A stretch of DNA of 64,000 nt from Kondoa malvinella. Lineage: Eukaryota; Basidiomycota; Agaricostilbomycetes; Agaricostilbales; Kondoaceae. Positions 1 through 10,354 of this stretch are shown here, piece after piece (positions within the stretch are counted from its first letter, which is position 1; each line of letters starts with the position of its first letter). Both the position numbers and the translations under genes were made by a program. The stretch lies in assembly GCA_039545315.1 (NCBI GenBank), contig BCIM01000005.1, positions 2,609 through 66,608 of the forward strand, given 5' to 3'. The notes beneath the pieces were generated by a model. It saw only the letters and a program-made list of their open reading frames with translations, had not been told where the DNA came from and did not search any database.

Positions 1-418
1 CGAGAAGAAGAAGAAGCGCAACAAGACCAGGAAGGAGACTTACTCTACCTACATCTACAAGGTCTTGAAGCAAGTTCACCCTGACACTGGTATCTCCAAC
101 AAGGTCTGTCTTTTTTCTTTGGACGCGTCTTCTTCCTGTTGCTGACGTTGCTGTCCAGGCCATGCTCATCCTCAACTCCTTTGTTAACGACATTTTCGAG
201 CGCATTGCAACAGAAGCTTCCAAGCTTGCCCAGTACAACAAGAAGTCGAGCATCTCATCCAGAGAGATTCAGACTTCTGTTCGCCTCATTCTTCCCGGTG
301 AACTGTCCAAGCACGCTATTTCTGAAGGCACAAATTGAGTCTTGTCCTCTCTGTCTTCTGTGCTCTACTAATCTCTGAGATATCCAGGAGTGTCACCAAA
401 TACTCGTCCAGCAAGTAG
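1..418 (+). CDS. Histone H2B, 3' part (5' end outside window)
   Basis: Core nucleosome histone that pairs with H2A. Exon 1-103 starts inside the basic N-terminal tail ([12 protein letters not shown]) and enters the histone fold ([17 protein letters not shown]). Intron 104-158 is canonical GT-AG. Exon 159-334 carries the rest of the fold ([17 protein letters not shown], then HAISEGT). The last nine codons, SVTKYSSSK, are found at 388-415 with a stop at 416-418. They join in frame only if 335-387 is removed. That segment has a CTAAT branch motif and ends CCAG, but its donor reads TTGAGT where GTGAGT is expected. If it is not spliced, the frame stops at TGA 336-338 and the protein loses the VTKY lysine, the conserved ubiquitination site of fungal H2B. 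Family identity is certain; the fate of the last intron is open. Confidence 0.95.
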
Positions 419-870
419 GATAGTCATCTGTAGGGGGTTTGGTTTCGGTTTCGCTCTTGTACTTCGTAGTTGTCCCTTGTATTACCGCATGCGCTGGTTA
501 TATTTTCTTCGCTTGCCCCGCTCGACCATGTCTTCCGTCCGCTCCTCTCAATATTCTGTGTTGTCGCAAGTTGAGCTTTCATCGTTGTCGCATTGTTCTC
601 GTGCTGATTGCCAGCTCTGCAGATCGCATTGAGTTTACTGTCCTTCATCTCGATTGCGTAGTGTGATGAGCAATGAGCAATAACAGCCTGCCTTTCTCTG
701 CTGCGCGCGTCGAATGGAGCATACTACTGTAGCTGCAGCAGGGTGAGCGAGCATGATACGGAATGAAATTGCATGTCTATCTTTCCCGGATCCAATGTTT
801 CTGAGCTACAACCGAGATGTCTGTTAAGCAGTGTCAGCCACACATTCCCTATGACTATTTCTGACTCACA
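419..870. other. Intergenic, H2B downstream region
   Basis: No supported gene. It holds the H2B 3' flank and the space before the broken MYND gene. Small open frames on both strands lack family resemblance and splice context. Confidence 0.5.
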
Positions 871-2232
871 TTACACTGCCAAGCGATTATGGCTAGACTG
901 GAGTAGTGTAATATACTCTTGCCGTACTCCTGCCCTGTAGATTGTTGGTATAGTATGACCATTGATTGTTGAAGCACCGAAACTGTAAAAGTTGCCATTC
1001 ATACCTTCGTCTGTGTCGAAGTGATCGATGATTGCTTTGAGAGCGGTCCTGTCGTTGGCCGTTGCCTTATGCTGCTGCTCCATCAGAGCCTCAAGAGGTC
1101 CTGCATATACGAGGCGCGGAGCACCTTTCCTCCAGGCGCCATCAGGTTGTAGACTTCTTGCAGTCGCGGCTGATCGAGGGCATCAATAAGGTTGGTGAGC
1201 ACATGCAAGGAGCCGCAATTGATGAGACTGATGAAGCGAACAAGAGGCATGCACGCTACAGAGAGTCGTTGTCAACCAACCTCGAACGGAGTCATAATCG
1301 CGGAACGGCTCACGAGGCAAAGTCGACTCCTTCATTTTGCTAATCTCCATCACCATATTATCTGTGGCCAGGGCTGGCTCCGCGGGCATTCCCACAATGC
1401 CTGTCAGGTCGATTAAGACGCGGTGCTTCGTCTCGCTCGGCCTGAATCTTGTTTCCTCTGGTGCTCGATTCGGAGCTGCTGACGCAGTTGGAATTAGGTT
1501 AAGGTCAAGACAGCGGTGCTTCGGACGCCGACCAGCTTGATCAGACCCATCTTGAGGTTCGTAGGGCATCCTGATCACATTGTTGATATAAATTTTGTTG
1601 CCGGACGCAGTCTTGCGGCTGATCAGGTTGACTGCAGTCCAATTCGAGAACGCCAATTTCGCATCATAGCGACTTGCTGACCAAGCGATGACTTGTATGT
1701 TGAAGCCATGTTTATGGATCCATCTCTTGCAAGTAGCTGCTATTGCCTCCGGGCTAGTAGCATCGGCACCGGCACCGAACTTGATATCCAGCGCTCCTGA
1801 AGCTCCTCGATCCGCTTTTAACGCTTTGCAGATCTTCTTATGCTCCTGGTGCGAGGCGAGCGGCAGCTTTGAGTGCAGTCTAAGACAACAACTCAGAATC
1901 CGGATCTTCAGAAATTACGAAACAGACGTACAGACTGCTGCTAGACAGCGAGAGCACTTCATCAGCTTCTCTGTTGGTTTCAAACAGCCGCAGCACTTGC
2001 ACAGCAGCTTCAGTGCTCGCTTGATCACCTGAGAGGAAGTCTTACTCGCTGGACCTGCTTGAGCATGGCTTCACCCATGGTATGATGCTTGCCGAATTCC
2101 CTATGTCAGTCAAAGAGTGAGGTTGGAACGAACAGCCAGAGAAGGCACTCACGTGCCGTAAATTATATAAGCAAAGCCTGGAACAATTTCACCGCCTGGA
2201 GGGTTCGGCAAAATCTTGAAATTTCTGTTCAT
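871..2232 (-). pseudogene. MYND zinc-finger gene, apparently broken by frameshifts
   Basis: Reading down the minus strand from ATG 2232, a first exon (MNRNFKILPNPPGGE...) is followed by intron 2101-2152 (GTGAGT...TAG). A textbook MYND finger then appears: CCGCLKPTEKLMKCSRC, an intron, YCTQSC, and finally HQEHKKIC. The pieces are not in one frame. A shift is needed near 2050 (before the first cysteines), another near 1860 (between YCTQSC and HKKIC) and another near 1090 (between QDLLRL and MEQQHKATAND). A normal intron near 1260-1320 (GTGAGC...CTGTAG) explains one further frame change. MYND fingers are protein-interaction modules, common in large basidiomycete families. Three independent shifts point to decay or to local sequence errors. 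The downstream stretches still look like coding sequence. Confidence 0.6.
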
Positions 2233-3121
2233 CGTCGCAGGTGAGGAACAGGAGATGTATGTACTATAAAAGTCCGCAGCAGATTGCATTTGGGCCAGAA
2301 CATGGAAGATGGTGTGGAGCGACAGAAATGGATTTGGGTAACAGAATCCCTCATAACAGGTAACAAACAGAGCCGAGAGAAGGAAATGAGAAAAGTGGAA
2401 AGGAAGGAACGCTTCTGACGTTAGCTCTGGGACGCGAATGGAAGGGTCTTTCAGCAGCTGCTACTTGACATCTTCTCGCTCAGAAGCATGCATTCGCTGG
2501 CGTGATTGACACTCGTTCGGCAAGTCGGTTGCTCTGCAAGGTCCAATCTTGCTTTCGTGCGCGCGACAGATCGGCTGCTCTGTACAGCAAATTATCTTGT
2601 TCTCCTCTACAGGCTTAGCGTTCCGAGGTGGCCGACGCATGCCAAAACATTCTCTTGAACTGATAGCGAAGAGTTGCCAGCAGCTTGTGTCGTTCCTACT
2701 TCTTTGTCTCCGCCCCTGCATTCGATGCATATGCCTACATGCGTAACTTTGAGGCTGCCTAGATGCCTCAGTCTGGCAGCTGGACCTGTGCAAGCAAGTC
2801 ACATTTCCTTCCGCTTTGTCGGCTGGTATCGATCCGCCGGGTCCAGATGATCGTAGCACGCTCATCATCGTCCAAGCTATTTCTCCTGTGATACCTGTCT
2901 CCTACGTGGACTCGGCGAGCTATCATGCACAGAGCACCTGCATTGGCCCGCGCGTTTCAAAGGCATACAAAATAGAGTTAATCACCTCGGTGCTTATCTA
3001 TATCAAAACGCGTCGGTCGCAGCTTTAAAGATCTCTGCAAACTACTAGGAGCTTCTGATTCATCACACGCCCAATCCTCATCAAGTCGACCAATCCTTTA
3101 CCATCTGATAGGGAAGCAAGC
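2233..3121. other. Intergenic, no gene supported
   Basis: About 0.9 kb between the divergently placed MYND remnant and the RTA1-like gene. The open frames at 2461-2868 (minus) and 2549-2746 (plus) overlap each other and show no domain, so neither was accepted. Confidence 0.5.
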
Positions 3122-4319
3122 ATGTCGAATACCGACGCCGTGTAAGGCAAAGCTATCTCAAATGCTTCAGAGCGCTGATGGTTTCTTCAGAGGAACATAT
3201 GATCCCAATGGAGCGATAGCAATTGTCGCCTTTGTTGCATTCGGCTTAATCGCTTTCGCTTTCACATACCGTGAGCAATCAGATACATCATCTGATGGCC
3301 GCTAACACTAAAACAGGATACTTCAAGACTCGTCCGCGCGCAAAGTACATGCGTACAATCTGCTTTGGCACCTTCTTCATGTCCTTGGGCTACATCATCC
3401 GTTTTTCTCGACGGAATGGGATAGACGCTTGATCATTCATCTTCGAGACGCTTGTAAGCATCGTCTACCTATATCCGCAGCTTGCTAACTGGTCTGCAGT
3501 GCCTTCTGCTTTCACCCTGCGCCTTCATCGCCCAGCTCTACATCCTCTTTCCCAGACTCGCGACGCATCTACAATCTGAAGACTGCCTTTGGATCTCTCG
3601 CAAAGTCCTCATCAGGCTCTTTCTGACGGTCGACATTCTCAGTGTCTTGGGTCAAATTGCAGGGACAGCATTACAGGCCACTTATGGGGATCTAGTACGG
3701 ATTGGCGTCATTGTGAGCAGGTCAGAATGAAGACAGAAGTAGGCTGACACGTAATAGGTCACTACGATATCGCTGTGGATTCAGCTAGTTTTCTTTTTGC
3801 TGTTTGCGCGAGCGTTGTTGTCGTCTTCCGGTCGCGCTTGTGAGCAGATCAGCATCTCTTGCATAGGATAGACTAAAAGTATGTAGCCGCAGACGATCGG
3901 GGAGGCACGATGCCTGGGAGCCAGAACTGCAGCAGAAGAGTTCGAGATTTCTCTCATCACAGCACTGGCAGACCCTATACATCGCTATCTCTGTCGCGTG
4001 TCTCTGCATGATTGTGAGTGAACACAGATCGAGCACTGATCTAGCTGCTTCAGCTTCAGGTCCGCACCTTCTTCCGATGCATGGAGTATACAATAGGGTC
4101 AGTGGTAGGCATTGTCTTTCCGATCCTATTGACATGCTCTGCAGAGTCATCGATCCGGGAAACGCTTTCACTGACAGCGAGGCGGCTTTCTACCTACTCG
4201 ACGGAATACCAATGCTCTTACTCGTCCTATGCTTTGCTTCTGTCTGGCCACCACTTTGCTTGGGTTCTGGGGAACTGGTTCACAAGATGGGAAAGCAGGG
4301 TACAATTGATCATTCGTAG
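3122..4319 (+). CDS. RTA1-like seven-transmembrane protein with an in-frame TGA
   Basis: Fungal RTA1 family: plasma-membrane proteins tied to lipid translocation and resistance to toxic lipids and sterol drugs. Start ATG 3122 (MSNTDAVGTYDPNGAIAIV) and repeated GT-AG introns give a chain of hydrophobic segments. Family signatures are visible: SFIFETL...LLLSPCAFIAQLYILFPRL, TVDILSVLGQIAG, VRTFFRCMEYTIG and EAAFYLLDGIPMLLLV. The segment starting VRTFFR joins GVIDPGNAFTDSE through an intron GTCAGT...TGCAG near 4097-4142. Odd: between GIDA and SFIFETL the frame reads TGA at 3430-3432, and no plausible splice avoids it. The gene may therefore be a recent pseudogene, carry a sequence error, or use readthrough. 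The rest of the reading frame is well kept. Ends at TAG 4317-4319. Confidence 0.8.
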
Positions 4320-4620
4320 AGCGTTTGATAGATTTGGACAATGCACTGTAGTTTCTAGACGTCTCGATGTATACGAAAGACACCTAGCATTTGACAGTGT
4401 TTCGAAAATATATGCGATGAGCAGCAAGAAGGATTGAAGACGCAAACAATAATGCTGCTAGATGCGTTGGGTCAGATACAGCCAGAGCAAGGAGATCAGC
4501 GATTGCTTAAAGAGGCAACAGAGCCAGCCAAGATAGGTAGGGACATGAGAGGTAGGAAGGACAGGCAAAAGCAGAGTTTCGAAGCCACGCGAATATACTA
4601 CATTTCGTCTTCTATGCTTA

Positions 4621-5260
4621 TTAAAGCTCATCAAAGCTGCTTGGAAGGCGAAGCAGCTGAGGCAGTTGGCGAAATTCCTCCGTCCTTGAATACCTGGTCC
4701 GATCATCAATACACACTGTCTCTGCAGAAATAGCGGGAAAGTTACCTTTTCCAGCTCTCCAGACTGGTGCATGCCTAGGAGAATATCGCATCCACCTAGG
4801 AATTCGCCCTTGACGTATAGCTGAGGTATTGTGGGCCAGGAGCTAACGAATCAATCAGCACAAAGGAACCGGATGTATAGACATAACGTGCCTGTATTCC
4901 TTGATAGACGTCCGTAGCTCTTCATCCGCCAGCACATTATACGTTTTCGTCTTGCCCAAAACATCGTGCAGGTCCAATACTTGCACAACAGCTCGACTGA
5001 AGCCACACTGCGGCATCTCTGGTGTGCCCTTCATGAACAGCACCACTGGATTCGCCTGTACTGCCTATTATACATCGCATTCAGTGGCGTGTCCTACTCA
5101 AATTGCTGACATGCACAAACACACCTTATCGAGTTTGGATTTGACATCGGCAGAGAGACAACGCTTCTGGAAAGCTGAAAAGGGAGAAAGCGGAGTTGCA
5201 GCGACCTTGAAAGAGGCAGAAGCCAACTGTGACAGATTCGAGCAATGCGTCAGATCTCAT
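4621..5260 (-). CDS. GRX5: Monothiol glutaredoxin (Grx5 type)
   Basis: Mitochondrial-type monothiol glutaredoxins bind and hand over Fe-S clusters. The exon ending near 5066 encodes [20 protein letters not shown] with the monothiol motif CGFS next. [23 protein letters not shown] follows, then an intron, then [20 protein letters not shown], which contains the cis-Pro (TIP) and the GG-CD glutathione-binding loop. A last short exon reads [18 protein letters not shown] with stop TAA 4621-4623. An upstream exon ends [12 protein letters not shown] before intron GTGTGT...TAATAG. The N-terminus is unclear: ATG 5260 needs a very short (about 31 bp) intron to reach it. A presequence is expected for this family. 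The product is certain, the first exon is not. Confidence 0.88.
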
Positions 5261-5529
5261 TGGCCCTGCGAATCGCTCCAGCTCTCAGAGGACTGACATG
5301 AGGCTGCGATGTGCGTGCGAATCTTGTGAATGACATCTTGTGATTGTTGCAAGACAACACTCCCAGAAATTTCTCAGATGCTCGCTATGCCTAAACAGCC
5401 ACAGCTCGCGACAGTCTGCTGACCTTGTGAGCCTTGTTAGACACAAAAAGTGGTCGCCATATTGACTAGTACCAGTTCTGCTCGCTGCAAGAACCTCAGC
5501 CAAATGACGGCGCTCGCTGAAGACTCTCA

Positions 5530-7680
5530 ATGCGACATGCTTTACAACTGCCCTTCAAGCAGCTCTCTTCCGCTCTTGGATTACCCGTGTCCTTCTTTAC
5601 ATCTAGTCGAGTGTACTTGCACACCGGAATCGGCGTCAATGCCAGCTCGACAGAACTCTCAGGCGAACCAGAAGAGTCTTGCACTGAGACGAAAGCCAGC
5701 AAGAGCACAGAAACACAAGTCAACCTATCAGCCGCAGAGCGAATCCGACTGTTGCCTGCAAAAGAACCATCTAAATGGCTCAAATTCTTACAATTGCCAA
5801 AAACCCCTTCGCCAGCCTTCGAGGCGATCTACGCCCAGCTGTGTCGCTCACCAAACAACGCAGATACCCTCTTGTCATTCTGGAAGAGTCATCCTACCCT
5901 TTTCTCTCACGGACAGATCGATACCTTGTTTGCCTATTACCGCGAGCACCGAGTCCCGGTGACAAACAGTCGGGTCTTCAGTCTCTTGCTTCCGCTGGTC
6001 GATCACCTACCGGATATTCTGGATCAATGGATCGGCGACTTGTCAAATTGGCTCAATATCAAGCCATCAAAGCTGTCAAACATCTTTGACCGTCTGAACC
6101 ATCTCAAGCAAACCAAACCAAGTCCTCAGCAGATGGAGAAAGTACTACATGCAGAAGTAGATCTCCTACTCGACTCTTCCAGTTCATCTAGGTTTCTGTA
6201 CGCTCGCAAACTGTTCAGCTCGTACACTGCCGAAACACGCCCTGCACCACACTCGGCCATTTCCATCAGCGACGATATAGTACAACTAATTCTGCATTCA
6301 CCCAAGGTTGCAAAGAATCCAGCTGAAGACCTCTTCACCTTGTCAAAGACCCTCAATACAGCCATTAGTCAAAGTCATTTCCCCGTCGAAAAGATTTCTC
6401 AAGTCCAACAGACGCGTGTCCGTCAATCTCTTTCTGACAATTTCGCTCTCGCCCTCGTCAAAGCCCCTCAGACTACTATGAACGAGAACCACATTGAAAA
6501 GCAAGATGCAGCCTACGCAACAGCTGATGATTACGCCATGTCGATACTTCGACATGCTCTGTCCACATCTATACCAATAGAAGATCACCCAGTCTTACTG
6601 CAAGATGTCCTCTCATCCGGCTATCGCATCAATACAGCCTGTTATCTCCTCCAAGCAATCCTAACACACTCGCCTCTCCCTCATACATCCATCGAACCAG
6701 CTCTGAATACACTTTGCCATTTCCTCATGCGACGCAAACAGCCCGGTCGCATTCTGCACCTTCTCGCTATATACGACTCGCCGTTTTCAAATCGACTCAT
6801 AGGCCGGAAATTACAAGCCCTTCTTGCTCTTAAAAGAAAGACCGACGTCCAAGGCTATATCCGTTCGCTCGACGTTATACCGGTACAAGGCATTATCGCA
6901 CTCATTCATTCTTTTCGTGGTGATCGAGCGCAATTGTCAAAGCTGCATGAATACTGGTTAGAGCGTTCGGGTGAAAAGGAGGAATGGGTCCAGCGCGCTT
7001 TGGTCGAAGGCTTGATGGTCTGTCTGGAGAAAGAAGGTGCCACTCAAGTGGATGGGATCCATCAACAAGTTCGGTTAAGCAAAAGCGCACAAGAAGCTAT
7101 AGCCCTCGCTCTATCATTTCCTGAAGATGGTCAAAAGGAGAAGAGATTCGCTACCGTCCTTCGTGTGTTATCGCTTTGCCTAAGTCAAGGTCTGACGGAA
7201 CTCGCCTGCGATTTCTTACTGCATCAACAATTTCCAGCTCAATACCTTACGCCGAGAATCATCAAGCGCACAATCGTTTCAGCTGCGAAACATCATCCTC
7301 ACTCTTGGGTTGTTATGGAACAATGTTTGAAGCTTAGTGCAAAAGTTGATAGTCCTCATGAGGCGTTTGGTCGAGCTGTGCGTTTATAGCATTTGTTACA
7401 ATACGACTTACTGATATCGCTTGTAACTCCTCAGGTAACGCTACATCATACAATCCGAACTATTGTACGAACAGATGTCAGATCAGATGAGGAACGAGTG
7501 GACGTCGTGCTGCAGAGGGTCGGAGTGATGCTGGATTTGTTTGAGGGCAACGACTGGATGCAGAATAGGATTCGGACGAGCTTGGAGACTGTTCTTGAAG
7601 GCTTGGTGGATTTGGATGAGAGGGAAAAGCGGATTCTGAGGATGGGTGTCGAGGATCGGTCGAGCAGAGAGAGCATTTGA
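5530..7680 (+). CDS. Large putative mitochondrial protein, unknown function
   Basis: One long exon 5530-7377 and a last exon 7435-7680 joined across intron 7378-7434 (GTGCGT...CTCAG), giving about 697 residues. The N-terminus (MRHALQLPFKQLSSALGLPV) is rich in Arg, Ser and Leu and lacks acidic residues, as in mitochondrial presequences. The rest is largely predicted helix with repeated Leu-rich segments. I see no catalytic motif. The helical-repeat look recalls fungal PPR-like or translational-activator proteins of mitochondria, but no diagnostic repeat could be read by eye. The preceding 270 bp up to the glutaredoxin gene probably hold a shared divergent promoter. Treat the function as unknown. 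Confidence 0.75.
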
Positions 7681-8216
7681 TGTGTTCGAGAGAGATCACG
7701 CGGGTGGGATAGATTAGTAGCATAGCGGGCTGAATAGGTGTGGATAGTCAAACAGTGGCCGCGTACTGGGCAGCATGTCATGCCAGTCAGCTGATGGGCT
7801 ATAATGATGCAAGCCAGCTCGAACAGCCAAACGCCTGAAGCAGACGGACGAGCGAAGCGGGAATCATAGCATACATACACACGAGACTGGGTGAAAAGCC
7901 GACTAGACTAGACGACGAGCACAGCGGACGGCCAGAAGGAAACCAGGCCGAACAGAATTTGAGGCATATCAAGCTTTCTTCCTTGAGAAGGACAGCAACC
8001 GGGAAGGGTAGCACAGTATGAAGAGGACAGAGAGGACCAAGCTGACGAGAGTAGAAAGGAAAGCAAACGTCTTGACACAGCTTGACTACCGAAAAGCGAT
8101 ACGAGCTGTCGATGTGCAATGCATGCTCCAGTCCACTAGCCGACTCCAAATAAACCCAATACCAGCCCAAAGCATCTCAAACTCTTGAACATGCGAAAAG
8201 GCGAGAAGATGGAAGC
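7681..8216. other. Intergenic between convergent genes
   Basis: 3' flanks of the mitochondrial protein (plus) and eL37 (minus). A 123-codon open frame on the minus strand (7799-8170) has no family match and sits where the eL37 3'-UTR should be, so it was not called. Confidence 0.5.
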
Positions 8217-8735
8217 TTATTCAGCGGCTTGAGTAGACTTTGGCTTGCGAGTTGCCTTTGTGCCTTCTCTGTTGGGATGAGACAACCAGACAATCAGATG
8301 ACTGACAGCCAAAGCGAGTTCCTAAACCAACCTGAAGCCATTGCCGTATTTCCTGGTAACGTGCTTCAAGTGTGACATGCGACCAGTACCAGTCGTCTTC
8401 CTCCTCTTTGCCTTTTGTCCCCATTCGTAAGAGCGAAGCTTAGCTGCTGGGTAACCGCATGAAGCGCAGGCTGAGAATATCGACCGTCAGCATTTGACTT
8501 CTTTCGGACATCACAAGAACGGACTAGAGTGTTGCTTGTGGAAGGATCTCTTGCCGCAACGACGGCACAGGGTGTGCGTCTTTGTGTGCCTTTTACCTCT
8601 CTGTATTAATGCAAGGTCATTGAGCCTGGCTTGGATATTATTTGCTGGCTTTCTAACGCACGCTGGATGTTCCCTTTGTCTGTATAAATTGTTAGCATGC
8701 CATGCTTGCAACGAGAACAGGTATCAACTAACCAT
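8217..8735 (-). CDS. RPL37: 60S ribosomal protein eL37
   Basis: Zinc-binding protein of the large cytosolic subunit. Five exons: 8733-8735 (the ATG only), 8662-8679 (TKGTSS, 18 bp), 8525-8600, 8332-8470 and 8217-8268. The protein reads MTKGTSS, then [20 protein letters not shown], then [20 protein letters not shown] and [20 protein letters not shown], ending KPKSTQAAE. The four zinc cysteines are in CRRC and CASC. Introns are GT-AG (donors GTTAGT, GTGCGT, GTCCGT, GTTGGT). Starting a ribosomal protein gene with an exon that codes only for Met is a known fungal pattern. It diverges from the ubiquitin-eS31 gene 223 bp away. Confidence 0.95.
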
Positions 8736-8958
8736 CTTGTTGGAGGTTGCTCGTCTTGAACCGTTCAACGCAAGTCGAAAAATTGGAGGCCAAACTTTTT
8801 CGGCCTCAACGCCGAATTTGGCCATCAGGCATTTTTTCCCTTGTCTGGCTCTTGTCCCTCATCTCTGTTCCAGGTCAGTGTTCTTGAGTAGCCGGGCCGT
8901 CAAGTGTCTTATCTCTGTTTGACTGCAGGATCGCAACTTGCGTAGAAAAGAGAACACC
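8736..8958. promoter_or_regulatory. Bidirectional ribosomal-protein promoter (eL37 / ubiquitin-eS31)
   Basis: The 223 bp between two divergent ribosomal protein start codons. It contains AAACTTTTTCGGCC (8792-8805) flanked by AGGCC/GGCCT arms and followed by GCCGAATTTGGCC. A related ACTTTTCGGC appears, inverted, at 61944-61953 upstream of eL30. Co-regulation of the two genes is inferred from the layout. Confidence 0.5.
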
Positions 8959-9694
<736 letters not shown>

Positions 9695-10354
9695 ATGCAA
9701 GTGTTTGGATTGGGATGAACAGTATGCAATGAGATGATCTGTCTGTTGCTATGCTTTTGCGAATCTCGCACCCCTTCCTGCTCTTTACTCTTTTGCTCCT
9801 TGATTGAAACATTCCTTTGTTGGCTCAATCCGCAAGCTTCCTTCCGCATGTTCGTTGCTTTGTCGTTGGGGTCTGTACTCTCTTTGCACTTGATGTCTAC
9901 TGATACTCACGGATTCGCGCGACTCTTCGGAGACGTGTTCTCTCAAAGTCTGAGGTTGTACCCAGCGGAATAGTGACTGCAGCCAGGACATAAGTGTATT
10001 CCTGTGTTCCATGTGTGTAGCTGTGCAGCTTGTAGACAGATGCGCTTCCATCCTCGAGCGGTATCGACGAGACTCGACCGAAACCGTGAACGTGCACTTG
10101 ACCCAAACAACCTCTTGCTATGTCCATCCTGCCGAGAAATGCGACTTCCAGCGCTCTTAGTCTCTCTATTAGAGCGTCATATTCCGTTCATGCTGCTCGA
10201 ATGTGCTTGTTATTTTGTCCGAGCCGATTTTGAATATGGCGCGGAATGAGACTAGCTGCTCCAGTCCGCGCTCTGGAGCTCTCTCTCTCTTTCCCAACCT
10301 TCGAACTTGCTTCGTCGGTCTTGCTCTGATCGACTCTCGCAACGCTAGGCACTC
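9695..10354. other. Intergenic, no gene supported
   Basis: About 660 bp between eS31 and the first member of the tandem family. Short overlapping open frames on both strands, none convincing. Confidence 0.5.

Noticed and set aside
2461..2868. 135-codon minus-strand open frame
   Set aside because: Overlapped by an equally open plus-strand frame, no family resemblance, no splice continuation.
7799..8170. 123-codon minus-strand open frame
   Set aside because: No domain, sits in the 3' flank of eL37, Cys/Leu/Ser-rich as expected of shadow frames.
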